Source: Spirochaetaceae bacterium (GTDB lineage Bacteria; Spirochaetota; Leptospiria; Leptospirales; Leptonemataceae). From it: 64,000 bases of DNA. The translations under genes were made by a program, and so were the position numbers. The notes below the pieces were generated by a model that had not been told where the DNA came from, searched no databases, and saw only the letters and a list, made by a program, of their open reading frames with translations. The stretch spans positions 744,001 to 808,000 of the forward strand of contig PCBI01000005.1 of the NCBI GenBank assembly GCA_002730875.1, written 5' to 3'. Positions 35,901 through 43,826 of the stretch are shown here, in pieces; the first letter of the stretch is position 1; every line of letters starts with the position of its first letter.

Positions 35901-36195
35901 GCGACTCTACGGTAACGCTTGTTCCGTTTCGCCGGTTAAGCTTGAAAGTAAGGGAAAAGGTCTGCCCGAACGGCAATGTAGGTATAGTCTTTGCGATAAT
36001 GCCGGTTGACTGGCCTTCCATCAAGTCCGATACGGAAGTGCGCAGTAAATCTTCCGCGGTCTCCACTCCATAGAGCTGGGCTGCGGCATCGTTGGCGTAC
36101 AGAACCTCCCAGTTTCGGTGTACGATTACCGCTCCCGGAATAAGATTCAGTATTTCATCGACGGAGTAGTTCTTTCTTAATCGTTTCCAACTCAT
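32995..36195 (-). CDS. multi-PAS/GAF GGDEF-EAL protein (c-di-GMP turnover)
   Basis: 1066 residues, no membrane segments. Order: PAS (~10-115), GAF (~125-275), PAS (~290-390), PAS (~395-510), PAS-like (~515-630), GGDEF (~635-800), EAL (~805-1060). The diguanylate-cyclase active-site loop reads GGDQF (719-723) instead of GGDEF/GGEEF, so cyclase activity is probably lost and the domain may act as a GTP-sensing regulator. The EAL domain is intact: MEALARW (EAL 848-850), EITES, DDFGTGYSTL and a later EGVE. The likely net activity is c-di-GMP hydrolysis under cytosolic signal control. Single gene; downstream on the same strand is the Lol-like operon, 250 bp away. Confidence 0.93.
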   Translation of the reverse strand: MSWKRLRKNYSVDEILNLIPGAVIVHRNWEVLYANDAAAQLYGVETAEDLLRTSVSDLMEGQSTGIIAKTIPTLPFGQTFSLTFKLNRRNGTSVTVESHSAAFPTEEGPAIMVLMRARNRKHSDRSMALITEVASRTGSSYFEELTRSLCRHLGLTGSVLAALPEGRDPSTLETLRIVSFFHKGQPGADSEIPVKGTIAERVIKDGFCLVADAQQQPDSYPCLEKQGLRSAAGMILRDTSGSPTGLLIVYSDEPMEDPEFVFSILKLISVRAAAELERKQARLKLEKSERNSRVLRERAADGIFVLDSNGHIQELNPSALSILGRKEADVLGQPVQSFMQDSEFLSESGDISLQRVRFNGQAKPRTCEVSSVRMPDGRIQLIARDISDRLLTEAKYGVIFEGANDAIFLAELRSGSVLEANQQCEEILGLPREQFLGRPYTSIFPEDEQKRVKRLFDYFLLQRGYNRGRLRMNFHRRNGTSLPVEISTRLVEDADQAMVVGVVRDITDTVRADRERKSHLTTLSLLEEAVIELDERLQVVNANDPFYKFFHSKPEELGSGTFPALIHKDFREMVASALGSLLKGRNRVRIRFPVLSAETGMNWFEGKFIAYKERSHIAIRGLIRDTTLDYISEKQRHFAAYHDNLTGLANRTRMEEDVQKAILHAESAGHQVAVGLIDLDHFFNINEILGHKMGDRVLALFAEKLRAIPELKTGLYRWGGDQFVFLVDRMMDSEKIRGLATLLMELIRLPMEVEGEKVHVTCSVGIALFPNDGSNLDEIIGQADRALNYAKKQGRFNYKFAGDLPKKAFYQHQLSIRNHLVEAIENRLIEPFFQPIVEAGSHRIVGMEALARWPNTNGLGKVGPESFIPLAESMGLISDLGRTVLEKAFRYHATLKGQGHNLELSVNISRRQLFSKDLAGTLLKMVQEAGLSPNEVVLEITESIAMLEVENATAHLLDLHQAGFRLAIDDFGTGYSTLAQLHEMPVDEIKIDRAFVQRINTGEGFRILQAITGMASALGLTMVAEGVEDLQSLGKLESLGVHSIQGFYFSPPVDADQFSLLLKDHS

Positions 36196-36396
36196 TCGCC
36201 AGGGTCAGGGGAGAAGCCTCTTTTATTTTTTTTCAATCCTTTCCGTTAGCTTCCCGGATTTGTTGCCGCAACTTCCCTGTTGGGACAACCTTTTCAGATC
36301 GGTATTCACTCTTTTCTCAGTTCAAATGACTCCGGCTTTCTTTTTCTATCTGCCGGGCTTCTTTGAACTGCTAATGACTGTTCAGTCTATCGGCCA

Positions 36397-37176
36397 TCAG
36401 GATCCTGAAAAATCAGGCTCCTTCTTTTCTTTAAATGCATTCAGGCCAATGCGTGGCTCTTCTCTGGAAAAAATCTGACTGAACTCATTAATCTCTCTTT
36501 CCAGGCCCGCAGATAATGGCTGCTCCAGGCCGCTGTGCACCAACCATCGTGCGATTTTTTGGGCTTCCGGCCCTTTTTTTCCGGTGATGGTACCCATTAG
36601 CTTTTCCACTGTGGGCAGTAACTCGGCCAGTTCCACTACCTGGTTTACCAGACCAATTTGTAGCGCCCGGTCTGATTTCACCTGCGTGCCGCTAAGGATG
36701 ATTTCCAGGGCCAGGGCCGGTCCCACCAGTCGGGCTAAACGCTGGGTGCCGCCAAAGCCGGGAATGATACCCAGTCCGGTTTCCGGAAGTCCCATCCGGG
36801 CATTCTCCGATGCGATGCGCATGTCGCAGGAAAGAGCCAACTCAAGGCCGCCCCCCAGGGCGAATCCGTTGATGGCTGCGATGGAGATGAGATCCGAGCC
36901 AGCGATGGCATTCATGGTCTTGTGCCCCTTTCTTGCAAAGACTTCGGCCTGCTCGGGGTTGAAGCTGGCCATCTGTCCGATATCAGCCCCGGCACAGAAT
37001 GCCTTCTCTCCGGCGCCTGTAATGATTAAGCCCCGGATGGAGGAGTCCGAATTCAGCTCCTCTACATGGCCGTGTATTTCAGTTAAGATGTCTTCGTTCA
37101 GCGCATTCAGAGCTTCGGGTCGTTGAATGGTGAGAATTGCGTACTGGTTCTTTTTCTCCAGACTGGTTAGTGCCAT
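36397..37176 (-). CDS. enoyl-CoA hydratase/isomerase family protein
   Basis: Crotonase-fold enzyme, probably hydrating trans-2-enoyl-CoA in fatty-acid beta-oxidation. The oxyanion-hole segments GAGEKAFCAGADIGQM and NGFALGGGLELALSCDMRIA are present, as is the second catalytic region LPETGLGIIPGFGGTQRL. I chose the ATG at 37176 because the family starts near this point; an open frame to 37269 would add 31 unusual residues. Length from here is 259 aa, typical. It stands alone, divergent from the aldolase-like gene; with the dienoyl-CoA reductase-like SDR it fits growth on fatty acids. The 201-bp gap on its 3' side (36196-36396) shows no gene. Confidence 0.92.
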   Translation of the reverse strand: MALTSLEKKNQYAILTIQRPEALNALNEDILTEIHGHVEELNSDSSIRGLIITGAGEKAFCAGADIGQMASFNPEQAEVFARKGHKTMNAIAGSDLISIAAINGFALGGGLELALSCDMRIASENARMGLPETGLGIIPGFGGTQRLARLVGPALALEIILSGTQVKSDRALQIGLVNQVVELAELLPTVEKLMGTITGKKGPEAQKIARWLVHSGLEQPLSAGLEREINEFSQIFSREEPRIGLNAFKEKKEPDFSGS

Positions 37177-37321
37177 GCGAGCAGAATTCTTCCGGTGTTT
37201 TACATGCCCATAAAAAAACGAAGTTTCAGGCATTTTTGTTTGCGCTTCTGGGTGGAAGGACATAATCACTGGTTCAGATTAAACGAATCTGTCCGATATA
37301 GATACCGGAGCACTCAGGACT

Positions 37322-38107
37322 ATGGATGCGAAGCACAAATCTGAAACAAGGCTGAGGTTGTTCCTTCAAGAATTGAAGAACAACCACGGTCTGGTGGCGC
37401 TAAAGACAGGAACAGAAGTGGAGGATATGTCCTTTGCCGAGATATCCATGTTGCGCCGCATCACTGCCGGGCTACTGCCGCTTCATGTGAAGATCGGCGG
37501 ACCGGAAGCAAGAAACGATATCCGTAATTTACTGCACATTCAGGTAGATGGGATCATTGCTCCCATGATTGAGTCCGCTTACGCGCTCAAGAATTTCGTA
37601 GGCACTTTGAAAGAATTGTGTAGCGAAGATCAGTACTCAAAATTGGAGAAGGGAATCAACCTGGAAACCGTTACCGCATTCCAGAACATGGATTCCATTC
37701 TGACGTCCCCCGCTCGTAAAGAGCTTAACCAGGTTACCGCGGCTCGCACAGACCTTTCCGGTAGCATGGAACGATCCCCGGATGATGCCGAGGTGCTGGA
37801 AGCCTGTGCGCTCATAGTCGCCCGATGTCAGGAGTATGAACTTCGCACCAGCGTTGGCGGCGCCATACATCCCGGGATCATTGAAACCCTGGTGAATCGC
37901 ATAGCTCCCGATACGATCAATACCCGGCATATGGTTATTTCTCGGTCGGCCCTTCGCGAAGACGCCACCGGTCACCTGGTGGCTGCGCTGGAGTTTGAAC
38001 TGGAGCTCTACCGTTATCTGGCTACGATTCCGGGGATGCGCCAGGCTGCCTATGCCAACCGAGTGCAGCTGCTTTCTACAAGGATGAAAAAGGCGCTTCG
38101 CACATGA
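37322..38107 (+). CDS. aldolase/citrate-lyase-like TIM-barrel protein
   Basis: 261 residues with a pattern resembling the HpcH/HpaI / PEP-pyruvate superfamily: GLVALKTGTEVEDMSFAE, LHVKIGGPEARNDIRNLL, and VDGIIAPMIESAYALKNFV, where Glu and Lys positions recall barrel metal/substrate sites. The second half (SVGGAIHPGIIETLVNRI; TRHMVISRSAL) is less typical, so enzymatic identity is unclear. The stop overlaps the symporter start by 4 bp (ATGA at 38104-38107), so it may metabolise what the symporter imports, or regulate it. I would not assign a reaction. Confidence 0.65.
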   Translation: MDAKHKSETRLRLFLQELKNNHGLVALKTGTEVEDMSFAEISMLRRITAGLLPLHVKIGGPEARNDIRNLLHIQVDGIIAPMIESAYALKNFVGTLKELCSEDQYSKLEKGINLETVTAFQNMDSILTSPARKELNQVTAARTDLSGSMERSPDDAEVLEACALIVARCQEYELRTSVGGAIHPGIIETLVNRIAPDTINTRHMVISRSALREDATGHLVAALEFELELYRYLATIPGMRQAAYANRVQLLSTRMKKALRT

Positions 38108-39648
38108 CCGATGTACATTGGCTTGATTTAACCCTCATAGTTGTGTACCTGGTGGGCCTGGTGGCCTTTGGCCTCTATATTTCCCGGGGCGTCAAGACCG
38201 GCACCGATTACTTCCTGGCAGGCAAGAGCCTGCCATTCTGGGTCATCGGTATGTCCATCATCGGAACGAACATTGGCTCCAATGACTACGTGGGTTCGGC
38301 CGGGAACGCCTATTCCATCGGACTGGCCCAGGCTAACTTCGAATGGATCGGGGCCATACCGGCCATGGTCCTGGGCGCATTTCTTTTTCTACCTTACTAC
38401 TGGCGGGCCGGGGTCTATTCCATTCCGGAATACCTGGGCAAGAGATATGACGAGCGCACTCGTTTCGTGAGCGCCATAATCTTCACCGCCTTTTCCTTTG
38501 TTATTGTAGGCGTCTTTCTCTGGGCCACGGCCCTGATGTTGCATACTTACCTGGGGTGGTCGCACTGGGTGGGCATACTGGTCACGGGAGTGGTGGTTGG
38601 CTTCTATACTGTGACCGGCGGGTTAAAGGCTGTGACCTATTCGGATACCATCCAGCTGGTAATCATGTTTGCGGGTTCGCTGGGAGTGGCCTACTTTGGT
38701 ATTCAACAGGCTGGCGGCCTGGACGCATTCTTTTCTAAATTACAGACAGAGCATCCAGATAAACTCCATGTCTTTCTTCCTGCCGATCATCCGGACTTCC
38801 CCTGGCCCGGAGTGCTACTGGGATTGGCGCTGGTGCTTTCGCCGGCCTACTGGTGTGCGAATCAGGCCGTGCTGCAGCGAACCCTGGCGGCGCGTTCGCA
38901 ATGGGACAGCCAGGCTTCTATGCTTTTTGCGGCCCTGGCCAAGACATTCATACCTTTGCTTATCATACTCCCGGGATTTCTGGTTCTTGTCTTGAGCGCC
39001 GAGCCACTGGAAGATAAGGATCAGGCATTGCCCTGGATTATTAAGAATGTGCTGCCGCCGGGCCTTTCCGGACTTCTCTTTGTGGCTTTCATTGCCGCTT
39101 TGCAGTCCTCGGTGGATTCAACCCTGAATTCCGCGTCCACTATGTTCACCCGGGATATCTACGGAGTGTGGAAGGCGCGATTTGCGCGAAACACTGGCAT
39201 AGAGAGCGAGGAGCAGCGTGACTCCAGAGAAGGGCAGGAGCTACGGCTGGGGCGCATCGTCACGTTCTTCGGCCTGGTATTCGGTATGCTTTTCGCGCCA
39301 GTCACCGGAGAGTTTGGCGGTATCTATACATTCATTCAAGAGGCGCTTTCTCTCTTTCAGGGGCCGGTTCTGGCCATCCTGGTTCTGGGCATTCTGAGTC
39401 GCCGTCCTACTCCCAGTGGCGGATTCATGGCTTTGCTTCTGGGGCTCGTTGTGGCCGCCGCATTGCGTTTGATTGGCGAATGGAACATGTTCTATGTCGC
39501 TTTCGCCAGTTTCGTATTCAGCGGCCTCTTCTTGTTCCTCTCCAGGTACTTCACTGCACCGGCTCTGCCAGACCATATTCGCGGCCTTACCTTGCGCTCC
39601 GTGATTCCGGATCCACATGGCAACAGCTCAGGGGGCAATCATGGTTGA
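38104..39648 (+). CDS. sodium:solute symporter (SSS family)
   Basis: 514-residue inner-membrane transporter with about 14 helices. Family landmarks are FGLYISRGVKTGTDYFLAG, the substrate/Na+ region GTNIGSNDYVGSAG, and PAYWCANQAVLQRTLAARS followed by SSVDSTLNSASTMFTRDIY. The pattern is closer to the SGLT/sugar-type branch (YFLAGKSLPFWVIG; CANQAVLQRTLAARS) than to proline or pantothenate carriers. Na+-driven uptake of a sugar or related small solute is likely, but the exact substrate is unknown. It overlaps the aldolase-like gene before it and the small membrane-protein gene after it. Confidence 0.92.
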   Translation: MTDVHWLDLTLIVVYLVGLVAFGLYISRGVKTGTDYFLAGKSLPFWVIGMSIIGTNIGSNDYVGSAGNAYSIGLAQANFEWIGAIPAMVLGAFLFLPYYWRAGVYSIPEYLGKRYDERTRFVSAIIFTAFSFVIVGVFLWATALMLHTYLGWSHWVGILVTGVVVGFYTVTGGLKAVTYSDTIQLVIMFAGSLGVAYFGIQQAGGLDAFFSKLQTEHPDKLHVFLPADHPDFPWPGVLLGLALVLSPAYWCANQAVLQRTLAARSQWDSQASMLFAALAKTFIPLLIILPGFLVLVLSAEPLEDKDQALPWIIKNVLPPGLSGLLFVAFIAALQSSVDSTLNSASTMFTRDIYGVWKARFARNTGIESEEQRDSREGQELRLGRIVTFFGLVFGMLFAPVTGEFGGIYTFIQEALSLFQGPVLAILVLGILSRRPTPSGGFMALLLGLVVAAALRLIGEWNMFYVAFASFVFSGLFLFLSRYFTAPALPDHIRGLTLRSVIPDPHGNSSGGNHG

Positions 39649-39835
39649 GAGTCTACTCGCAATGGTGAACTGGCCAAGGGTGCTGGCAATTGGCTTCATG
39701 CTGGGTATTCTGGCGCTTTGCTTCATGCTGCCGGGTCCCCTGGGTTATAAAGACAGCTTGAGAGGTTGGAAGGATCTACGTATCTGGGCTGTGGCTTTGA
39801 TGGTAATTCAGGTCTTCCTTTACTGGATCTTTTAG
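39641..39835 (+). CDS. small two-helix membrane protein next to the symporter
   Basis: 64 residues from the ATG at 39641 (in-frame ATG at 39617 also exists), overlapping the symporter 3' end by 8 bp. Two hydrophobic helices (VLAIGFMLGILALCFMLPG and IWAVALMVIQVFLYWIF) with a polar KDSLRGWKDLR turn between. Its position and composition resemble the small subunits that accompany some symporters (such as DUF4212-type partners), but I cannot match a family. Either a real accessory subunit or a stand-alone small membrane protein. Confidence 0.65.
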   Translation: MVESLLAMVNWPRVLAIGFMLGILALCFMLPGPLGYKDSLRGWKDLRIWAVALMVIQVFLYWIF

Positions 39836-39858
39836 ACCCCCTGACCGATTCTAGTCTT

Positions 39859-40911
39859 ATGCCGGAAAAAGATCAAAGCGAAAGCGAATTCGCCTCTCGG
39901 TCCCCGGAGTCCGGCCCGGTTTCTGGCTCTCAGTATTCGGATGCCGGGCCTTCGGGCTCCGGCGAATCAGATGCCGAAACCAGCGGGATCCCGGGGGCTG
40001 CAGCAGCGAAGGGTGGCGAAAATCCGGGGTCGGGAGCCGGGCGCCGCTCTGACGGAACCCCTTCTTCGAAGCGAAGCTTTCGGCAATTGTTAAAGCTTCT
40101 TCCGGGACGAAAATGGGACTATTTTCTTCTTTTTCTCGTTAGCGTAGACACGCTTCTGCTCCTGCTCCGCGGATCCTACGATGTCTTTCTGGATCGAAGG
40201 GTTTCGTTGGGATTGATCGGTTTTGATTTTTTCGTACTCACCCTGTGGGGCATCGATTTTTTGCGTAAGCTCTGGAAAGAAGAGGATCGCTGGCGATTTA
40301 TCACCAGGAACTGGTACGAGGTAGTGGGGCTAATTCCCATAGTAATGCTGCGACCATTTCTGCTACTGCGCGGAGTAAAGCTGGGAATCGCATTCTATAA
40401 ACTGGGCAAAGCTAGCGAGGATGTGAGTCAGTCGCTGACTCGCGAGATTACTTTTCGGTTCAGGGATATCATTGTAGATACTATTGCCGATGCGGTTTTC
40501 CTGCAATCCCTGGGTCGAGTGGAGGAAGTAATGAGTCGTCTGGACTATGCCGAGCTGGCCCGAAAAGCGTTTCGAAACCACCAGGAGCAGCTGGACATTC
40601 TCGTGAAGGAATCGCTACACAACAAAGGCATGATGGGCGAACTCAGTAAACTGCCATTCATGAGCGGCTTCGTGAATCGAATAGGCGGCGATGTCTCCCG
40701 CACAATTAGCGAAGTTCTGGAAGCGGAAGTGGCGGGCAACATTATGAAGGAGATTACCCGGGGTATCCTTGTGGAGATGCATGAACGTGTGCGACAACTG
40801 GATGTGGAAAGAATCACTTCTGACGGTCGCATGCGGAAACGTTGGACAGTTCCGGAAAACCTGGTTGTCCGCGATGCTGACCCTTCGGAATCATTGCGCC
40901 CGCGGCCCTGA
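39859..40911 (+). CDS. voltage-sensor-like membrane protein without obvious pore
   Basis: 350 residues from the ATG at 39859. The N-terminal ~75 residues are Ser/Gly/Pro/Glu-rich and disordered. Then come hydrophobic helices: DYFLLFLVSVDTLLLLL, GFDFFVLTLWGIDFLRKLW, NWYEVVGLIPIVMLRPFLLL continuing into RGVKLGIAFYK. The order (acidic/aromatic helix, Arg/Lys after, 'RNWYEVVGLIP', then Arg-spaced helix) resembles S1-S4 of voltage-gated ion channels. No S5-pore-S6 with a GYG filter follows; the rest (~190-335) is a helical, charged cytoplasmic region. It may be a voltage-sensor-only protein or proton channel; this is inference. 23 bp after the small membrane-protein gene. Confidence 0.6.
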   Translation: MPEKDQSESEFASRSPESGPVSGSQYSDAGPSGSGESDAETSGIPGAAAAKGGENPGSGAGRRSDGTPSSKRSFRQLLKLLPGRKWDYFLLFLVSVDTLLLLLRGSYDVFLDRRVSLGLIGFDFFVLTLWGIDFLRKLWKEEDRWRFITRNWYEVVGLIPIVMLRPFLLLRGVKLGIAFYKLGKASEDVSQSLTREITFRFRDIIVDTIADAVFLQSLGRVEEVMSRLDYAELARKAFRNHQEQLDILVKESLHNKGMMGELSKLPFMSGFVNRIGGDVSRTISEVLEAEVAGNIMKEITRGILVEMHERVRQLDVERITSDGRMRKRWTVPENLVVRDADPSESLRPRP

Positions 40912-41013
40912 TTTGCAGCGAAAGGCTGAATTCCAGACCCGAAAGCAGACCTTCCTGTCATCGGGGAGGCTACGTATGCCGCTTCATCATCGAAAGCCAT
41001 CCGCAGAAAACCC

Positions 41014-41019
41014 TTGACA
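41014..41019 (+). promoter_or_regulatory. possible -35 box close to the cyclase start
   Basis: Exact TTGACA, with GCGTAT or CGTATT 17-18 bp downstream as a poor -10. If used, transcription would begin at or just before the GTG at 41048, implying a leaderless mRNA. Tentative. Confidence 0.3.
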
Positions 41020-41047
41020 TACCTTTGCATGGGTCAGCGTATTTCGT

Positions 41048-42334
41048 GTGGCAAGAACAACCGGCAACAATGAATTCGAATTCGAGTTGCATCAGCAACT
41101 CTTGCGAAGCGAAAGAATTCGTGTTACCATAGTGGGCTGCCTTTTTCTTTTCGCGCTTCTGGTTTTTGTTGTTCAGACCACCGGAAGCCGCAATCCATTC
41201 CCGGAAGACGCTTCGGGTCTGATGATGTACCCCCCGGCCTTATTTGCTGTTGCGGCCCTTTTCTCATTCTCTCTCGTCTTCTACATACATCGCCTAATTC
41301 AGAGTCGCTCTCGCTTGAGTCTCTGGATCCAGCAATTGAACATGCTCTTGGAAGTGAGTATTCCAACGGCAGTGGTCTTCTGGTTCATGACCGTGGGGGA
41401 TTACTTCGTCGGTTTAAGTAGCGCCGCCTCCTACGTATATTTCATCTTCATATTGCTGTCGGTACTCAGACTGGACTGGAAGCTCTGTTTGGCGGCCGGC
41501 ATTGTGGCCGGTCTGGAGTATGGTCTGCTTGCAAATTTCGCCATGGCTAGCAGACCGGAATCCTTTCCCTCGCGAATCCTGGAATTCCCTTTCTATTTCT
41601 ACAGCCGGTCCATGGTTATGGTAATCAGCGGACTTGTTGTAGGAATCGTAGCCAGTCAATTACACCGTCGGGCGGCCTCCGCGGTGAGCATAGTTGAAGA
41701 GCGAAATCGAATCCTGGATACTTTCGGAAAGCACGTTTCGCCCGAAGTGGCCAATCAGTTGATGAACCAGGAATACGAAATCGAAAGCCGGGAAGTGGCC
41801 GTCATGTTTCTGGATATACGGGACTTCACCAGCTTCTCCGAAAACCGTAGTCCGGTGGAAGTGATCGGACGATTAAACGAAGCTTTCGCTTTTATGATCG
41901 ACATCGTAAACGATCATCATGGAATCATTAACAAGTTTCTGGGCGATGGCTTTATGGCCGTGTTCGGGGCCCCGATTTCCCGGGGAAACAATGCAGCCAA
42001 TGCAGTGGCCGCCGCCCGAAGCATTCTGGAAGAATTGGATAAACGTAATGCCCGGTTCGCCGACGATTCCATCCAGGTGGGTATCGGCATTCATTACGGC
42101 GAAGCAGTGACCGGAAATGTGGGCTCCCCCCGGAGAAAAGAATACACCATTATTGGCGATGTGGTGAACCTGGCTTCCAGGATGGAGAGTCTTAACAAAC
42201 GATTCGGCAGCCGAGTGTTGATTTCGCAGGCCGTATTTCAGCATGCCGGCTTACCGGAAAGCGAAGTAAAAAAGATGCCCAGAGTCCAGGTAAAAGGCCG
42301 CCGGGAGACATTGCAGCCGTACGCTATTGCTTGA
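41048..42334 (+). CDS. membrane-anchored class III adenylate/guanylate cyclase
   Basis: 428 residues. N-terminal half (~26-205) has about six hydrophobic helices forming a membrane sensor or anchor of no recognised MASE type; a short linker (VEERNRILDTFGKHVSPEVANQLM) leads to the CHD cyclase domain. Metal-binding aspartates are in VMFLDIRDFTSFSE and FLGDGFMAVFG; GIGIHYGEAVTGNVGSPRRKEYTIIGDVVNLASRME holds the substrate and transition-state residues, with the Lys/Asp pattern favouring cAMP production. GTG start at 41048, no ribosome-binding site visible. Related in domain type to the DISM cyclase at 54.9 kb. Confidence 0.92.
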   Translation: MARTTGNNEFEFELHQQLLRSERIRVTIVGCLFLFALLVFVVQTTGSRNPFPEDASGLMMYPPALFAVAALFSFSLVFYIHRLIQSRSRLSLWIQQLNMLLEVSIPTAVVFWFMTVGDYFVGLSSAASYVYFIFILLSVLRLDWKLCLAAGIVAGLEYGLLANFAMASRPESFPSRILEFPFYFYSRSMVMVISGLVVGIVASQLHRRAASAVSIVEERNRILDTFGKHVSPEVANQLMNQEYEIESREVAVMFLDIRDFTSFSENRSPVEVIGRLNEAFAFMIDIVNDHHGIINKFLGDGFMAVFGAPISRGNNAANAVAAARSILEELDKRNARFADDSIQVGIGIHYGEAVTGNVGSPRRKEYTIIGDVVNLASRMESLNKRFGSRVLISQAVFQHAGLPESEVKKMPRVQVKGRRETLQPYAIA

Positions 42335-42493
42335 AACATTCCGGATCGGGAAGCTGTTTCTATCAAACCACCTCTGGATCTGCACACCGGTTCAGGGCTT
42401 GCTGGACTGCAAACGGTACCGGGCTCAAGACATCTTTCGGCCAGACATGTACTTTAAGGTTGATCCATAAAGGGCCATGTTTCACACTTTACC

Positions 42494-43279
42494 ATGGATC
42501 TGGGAGTCAAAGACAAAGTCTACTTTCTGGCCGCGTCCACGCGAGGCCTGGGACGAGCCGTGGCGCAGGCACTGCAGGATGACGGAGCTTCGGTTTTTCT
42601 GGGCGGTCGCACCGAAGAGACCCTGCTAAAGACGCTCAAGGAGATGGGCGCGGATCAGAATCCCCGGGTCAGGGGCGCCGTATTGGATGTTTCCTCTTCA
42701 GAAAGCATCGAAAACTGGATCGAAGAAGGATTGCATACCTTCAGTCGCATGGACGGACTCCTGGTGAATGCTGGCGGACCGCCTGCAGGCAAGTTCAAAG
42801 ACTTTGACGATTCGGATTTTGATGCGGCCTATCAACTCACTCTGATGAGCGCAGTGCGAATGATTCGTGAATCCTTGCCGGCGCTTAGGGGCAGCAAAGG
42901 TAACATTCTAATCGTAACTTCTTTATCGGTCCGCGAGCCGGTGGACAATCTGCTTCTATCCAACGTGTTTCGGAGCGGAGTGAACGCGCTTATGAAAACC
43001 CTTTCCCGTGAACTGATGGAAGACGGAATCCGGACAAATTGCATTGCCCCCGGTTTGATTTCCACCGACAGGCTCGAGAAAATCGAAAAGAGTACAGCGG
43101 AGTCTACCGGAAAGAATCCGAATGAGGTGCGAAAGCAAATGCAGGCAGGCGTACCCATGGGCCGTTACGGAAGTCCGGAGGAGTTCGGTCGTATGGGCGC
43201 CTTTCTACTTTCGCCGGCTGCCTCATACATAAACGGCGAATCCATCCAGGTGGACGGAGGCCTGGCGCGTAGCGTATGA
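42494..43279 (+). CDS. atypical short-chain dehydrogenase/reductase
   Basis: 261-residue SDR fold: Rossmann start [15 protein letters not shown] (~14-28), [10 protein letters not shown], and C-terminal [16 protein letters not shown]. The catalytic YxxxK is replaced by SNVFR (in [21 protein letters not shown]): both Tyr and Lys are missing. This matches a known SDR subgroup with 'LSN..R..V.GL.KTL' in place of the classical motif, usually annotated as 3-oxoacyl-reductase-like; real activity is uncertain. The stop overlaps the purE ATG (43276-43279), so it is probably co-expressed with the purine genes. The 159-bp gap upstream shows no clear promoter. Confidence 0.88.
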   Translation: MDLGVKDKVYFLAASTRGLGRAVAQALQDDGASVFLGGRTEETLLKTLKEMGADQNPRVRGAVLDVSSSESIENWIEEGLHTFSRMDGLLVNAGGPPAGKFKDFDDSDFDAAYQLTLMSAVRMIRESLPALRGSKGNILIVTSLSVREPVDNLLLSNVFRSGVNALMKTLSRELMEDGIRTNCIAPGLISTDRLEKIEKSTAESTGKNPNEVRKQMQAGVPMGRYGSPEEFGRMGAFLLSPAASYINGESIQVDGGLARSV

Positions 43280-43803
43280 CACATTCTATGAAAGAAAACC
43301 AGGGCACCGAAAAATCTGGCTCGCCGAGAGTCGGCATTATCATGGGCAGCAATTCCGACTGGGAGACCATGAAAGCGGCCCGGGACATTCTCGACGAACT
43401 GGACGTAGAATGCGAAACCAGAGTTGTTTCCGCCCATAGAACTCCCGAAAAAATGTACGAATATGCCAGTCAGGCACGCTCCAGAGGGCTGCAAGTTATC
43501 ATCGCCGGAGCCGGGGGCGCCGCCCATTTACCCGGAATGACGGCCTCGCTTACCACATTGCCGGTGATTGGAGTTCCCGTGCAGAGCAAGGCCCTGAGCG
43601 GGTTGGATTCTTTGCTTTCCATTGTTCAGATGCCCGGAGGCATTCCGGTTGCCACTACGGCCATCGGCAGTTCTGGCGCCAAGAATGCCGGCCTGCTGGC
43701 GGCTCAAATCCTGGCTCTGCAGGACGAGGGCCTTGCCGGCCGCCTGGAAGCCTATCGCCAGTCCCTCAAGGACCTTGTGGATCAAATGACGCTGGAAGAC
43801 TGA
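43276..43803 (+). CDS. purE: N5-carboxyaminoimidazole ribonucleotide mutase
   Basis: Class I PurE, converting N5-CAIR to CAIR in purine synthesis. Signatures: [30 protein letters not shown], and [15 protein letters not shown], followed by [22 protein letters not shown]. 175 residues is standard. The first ATG overlaps the SDR stop; the Met at 43288 is an alternative nearer to the usual start. The presence of purK directly downstream agrees with the class I (PurK-dependent) route. Confidence 0.96.
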   Translation: MTHSMKENQGTEKSGSPRVGIIMGSNSDWETMKAARDILDELDVECETRVVSAHRTPEKMYEYASQARSRGLQVIIAGAGGAAHLPGMTASLTTLPVIGVPVQSKALSGLDSLLSIVQMPGGIPVATTAIGSSGAKNAGLLAAQILALQDEGLAGRLEAYRQSLKDLVDQMTLED

Positions 43804-43826
43804 AGCAAGGCTGGATTTCTGGTTAC

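Noticed and set aside
36397..36408. 12-bp palindrome TCAGGATCCTGA at the enoyl-CoA hydratase stop
   Set aside because: Continuous palindrome without a loop or U-run; it overlaps the stop codon and is too short to claim as a site.
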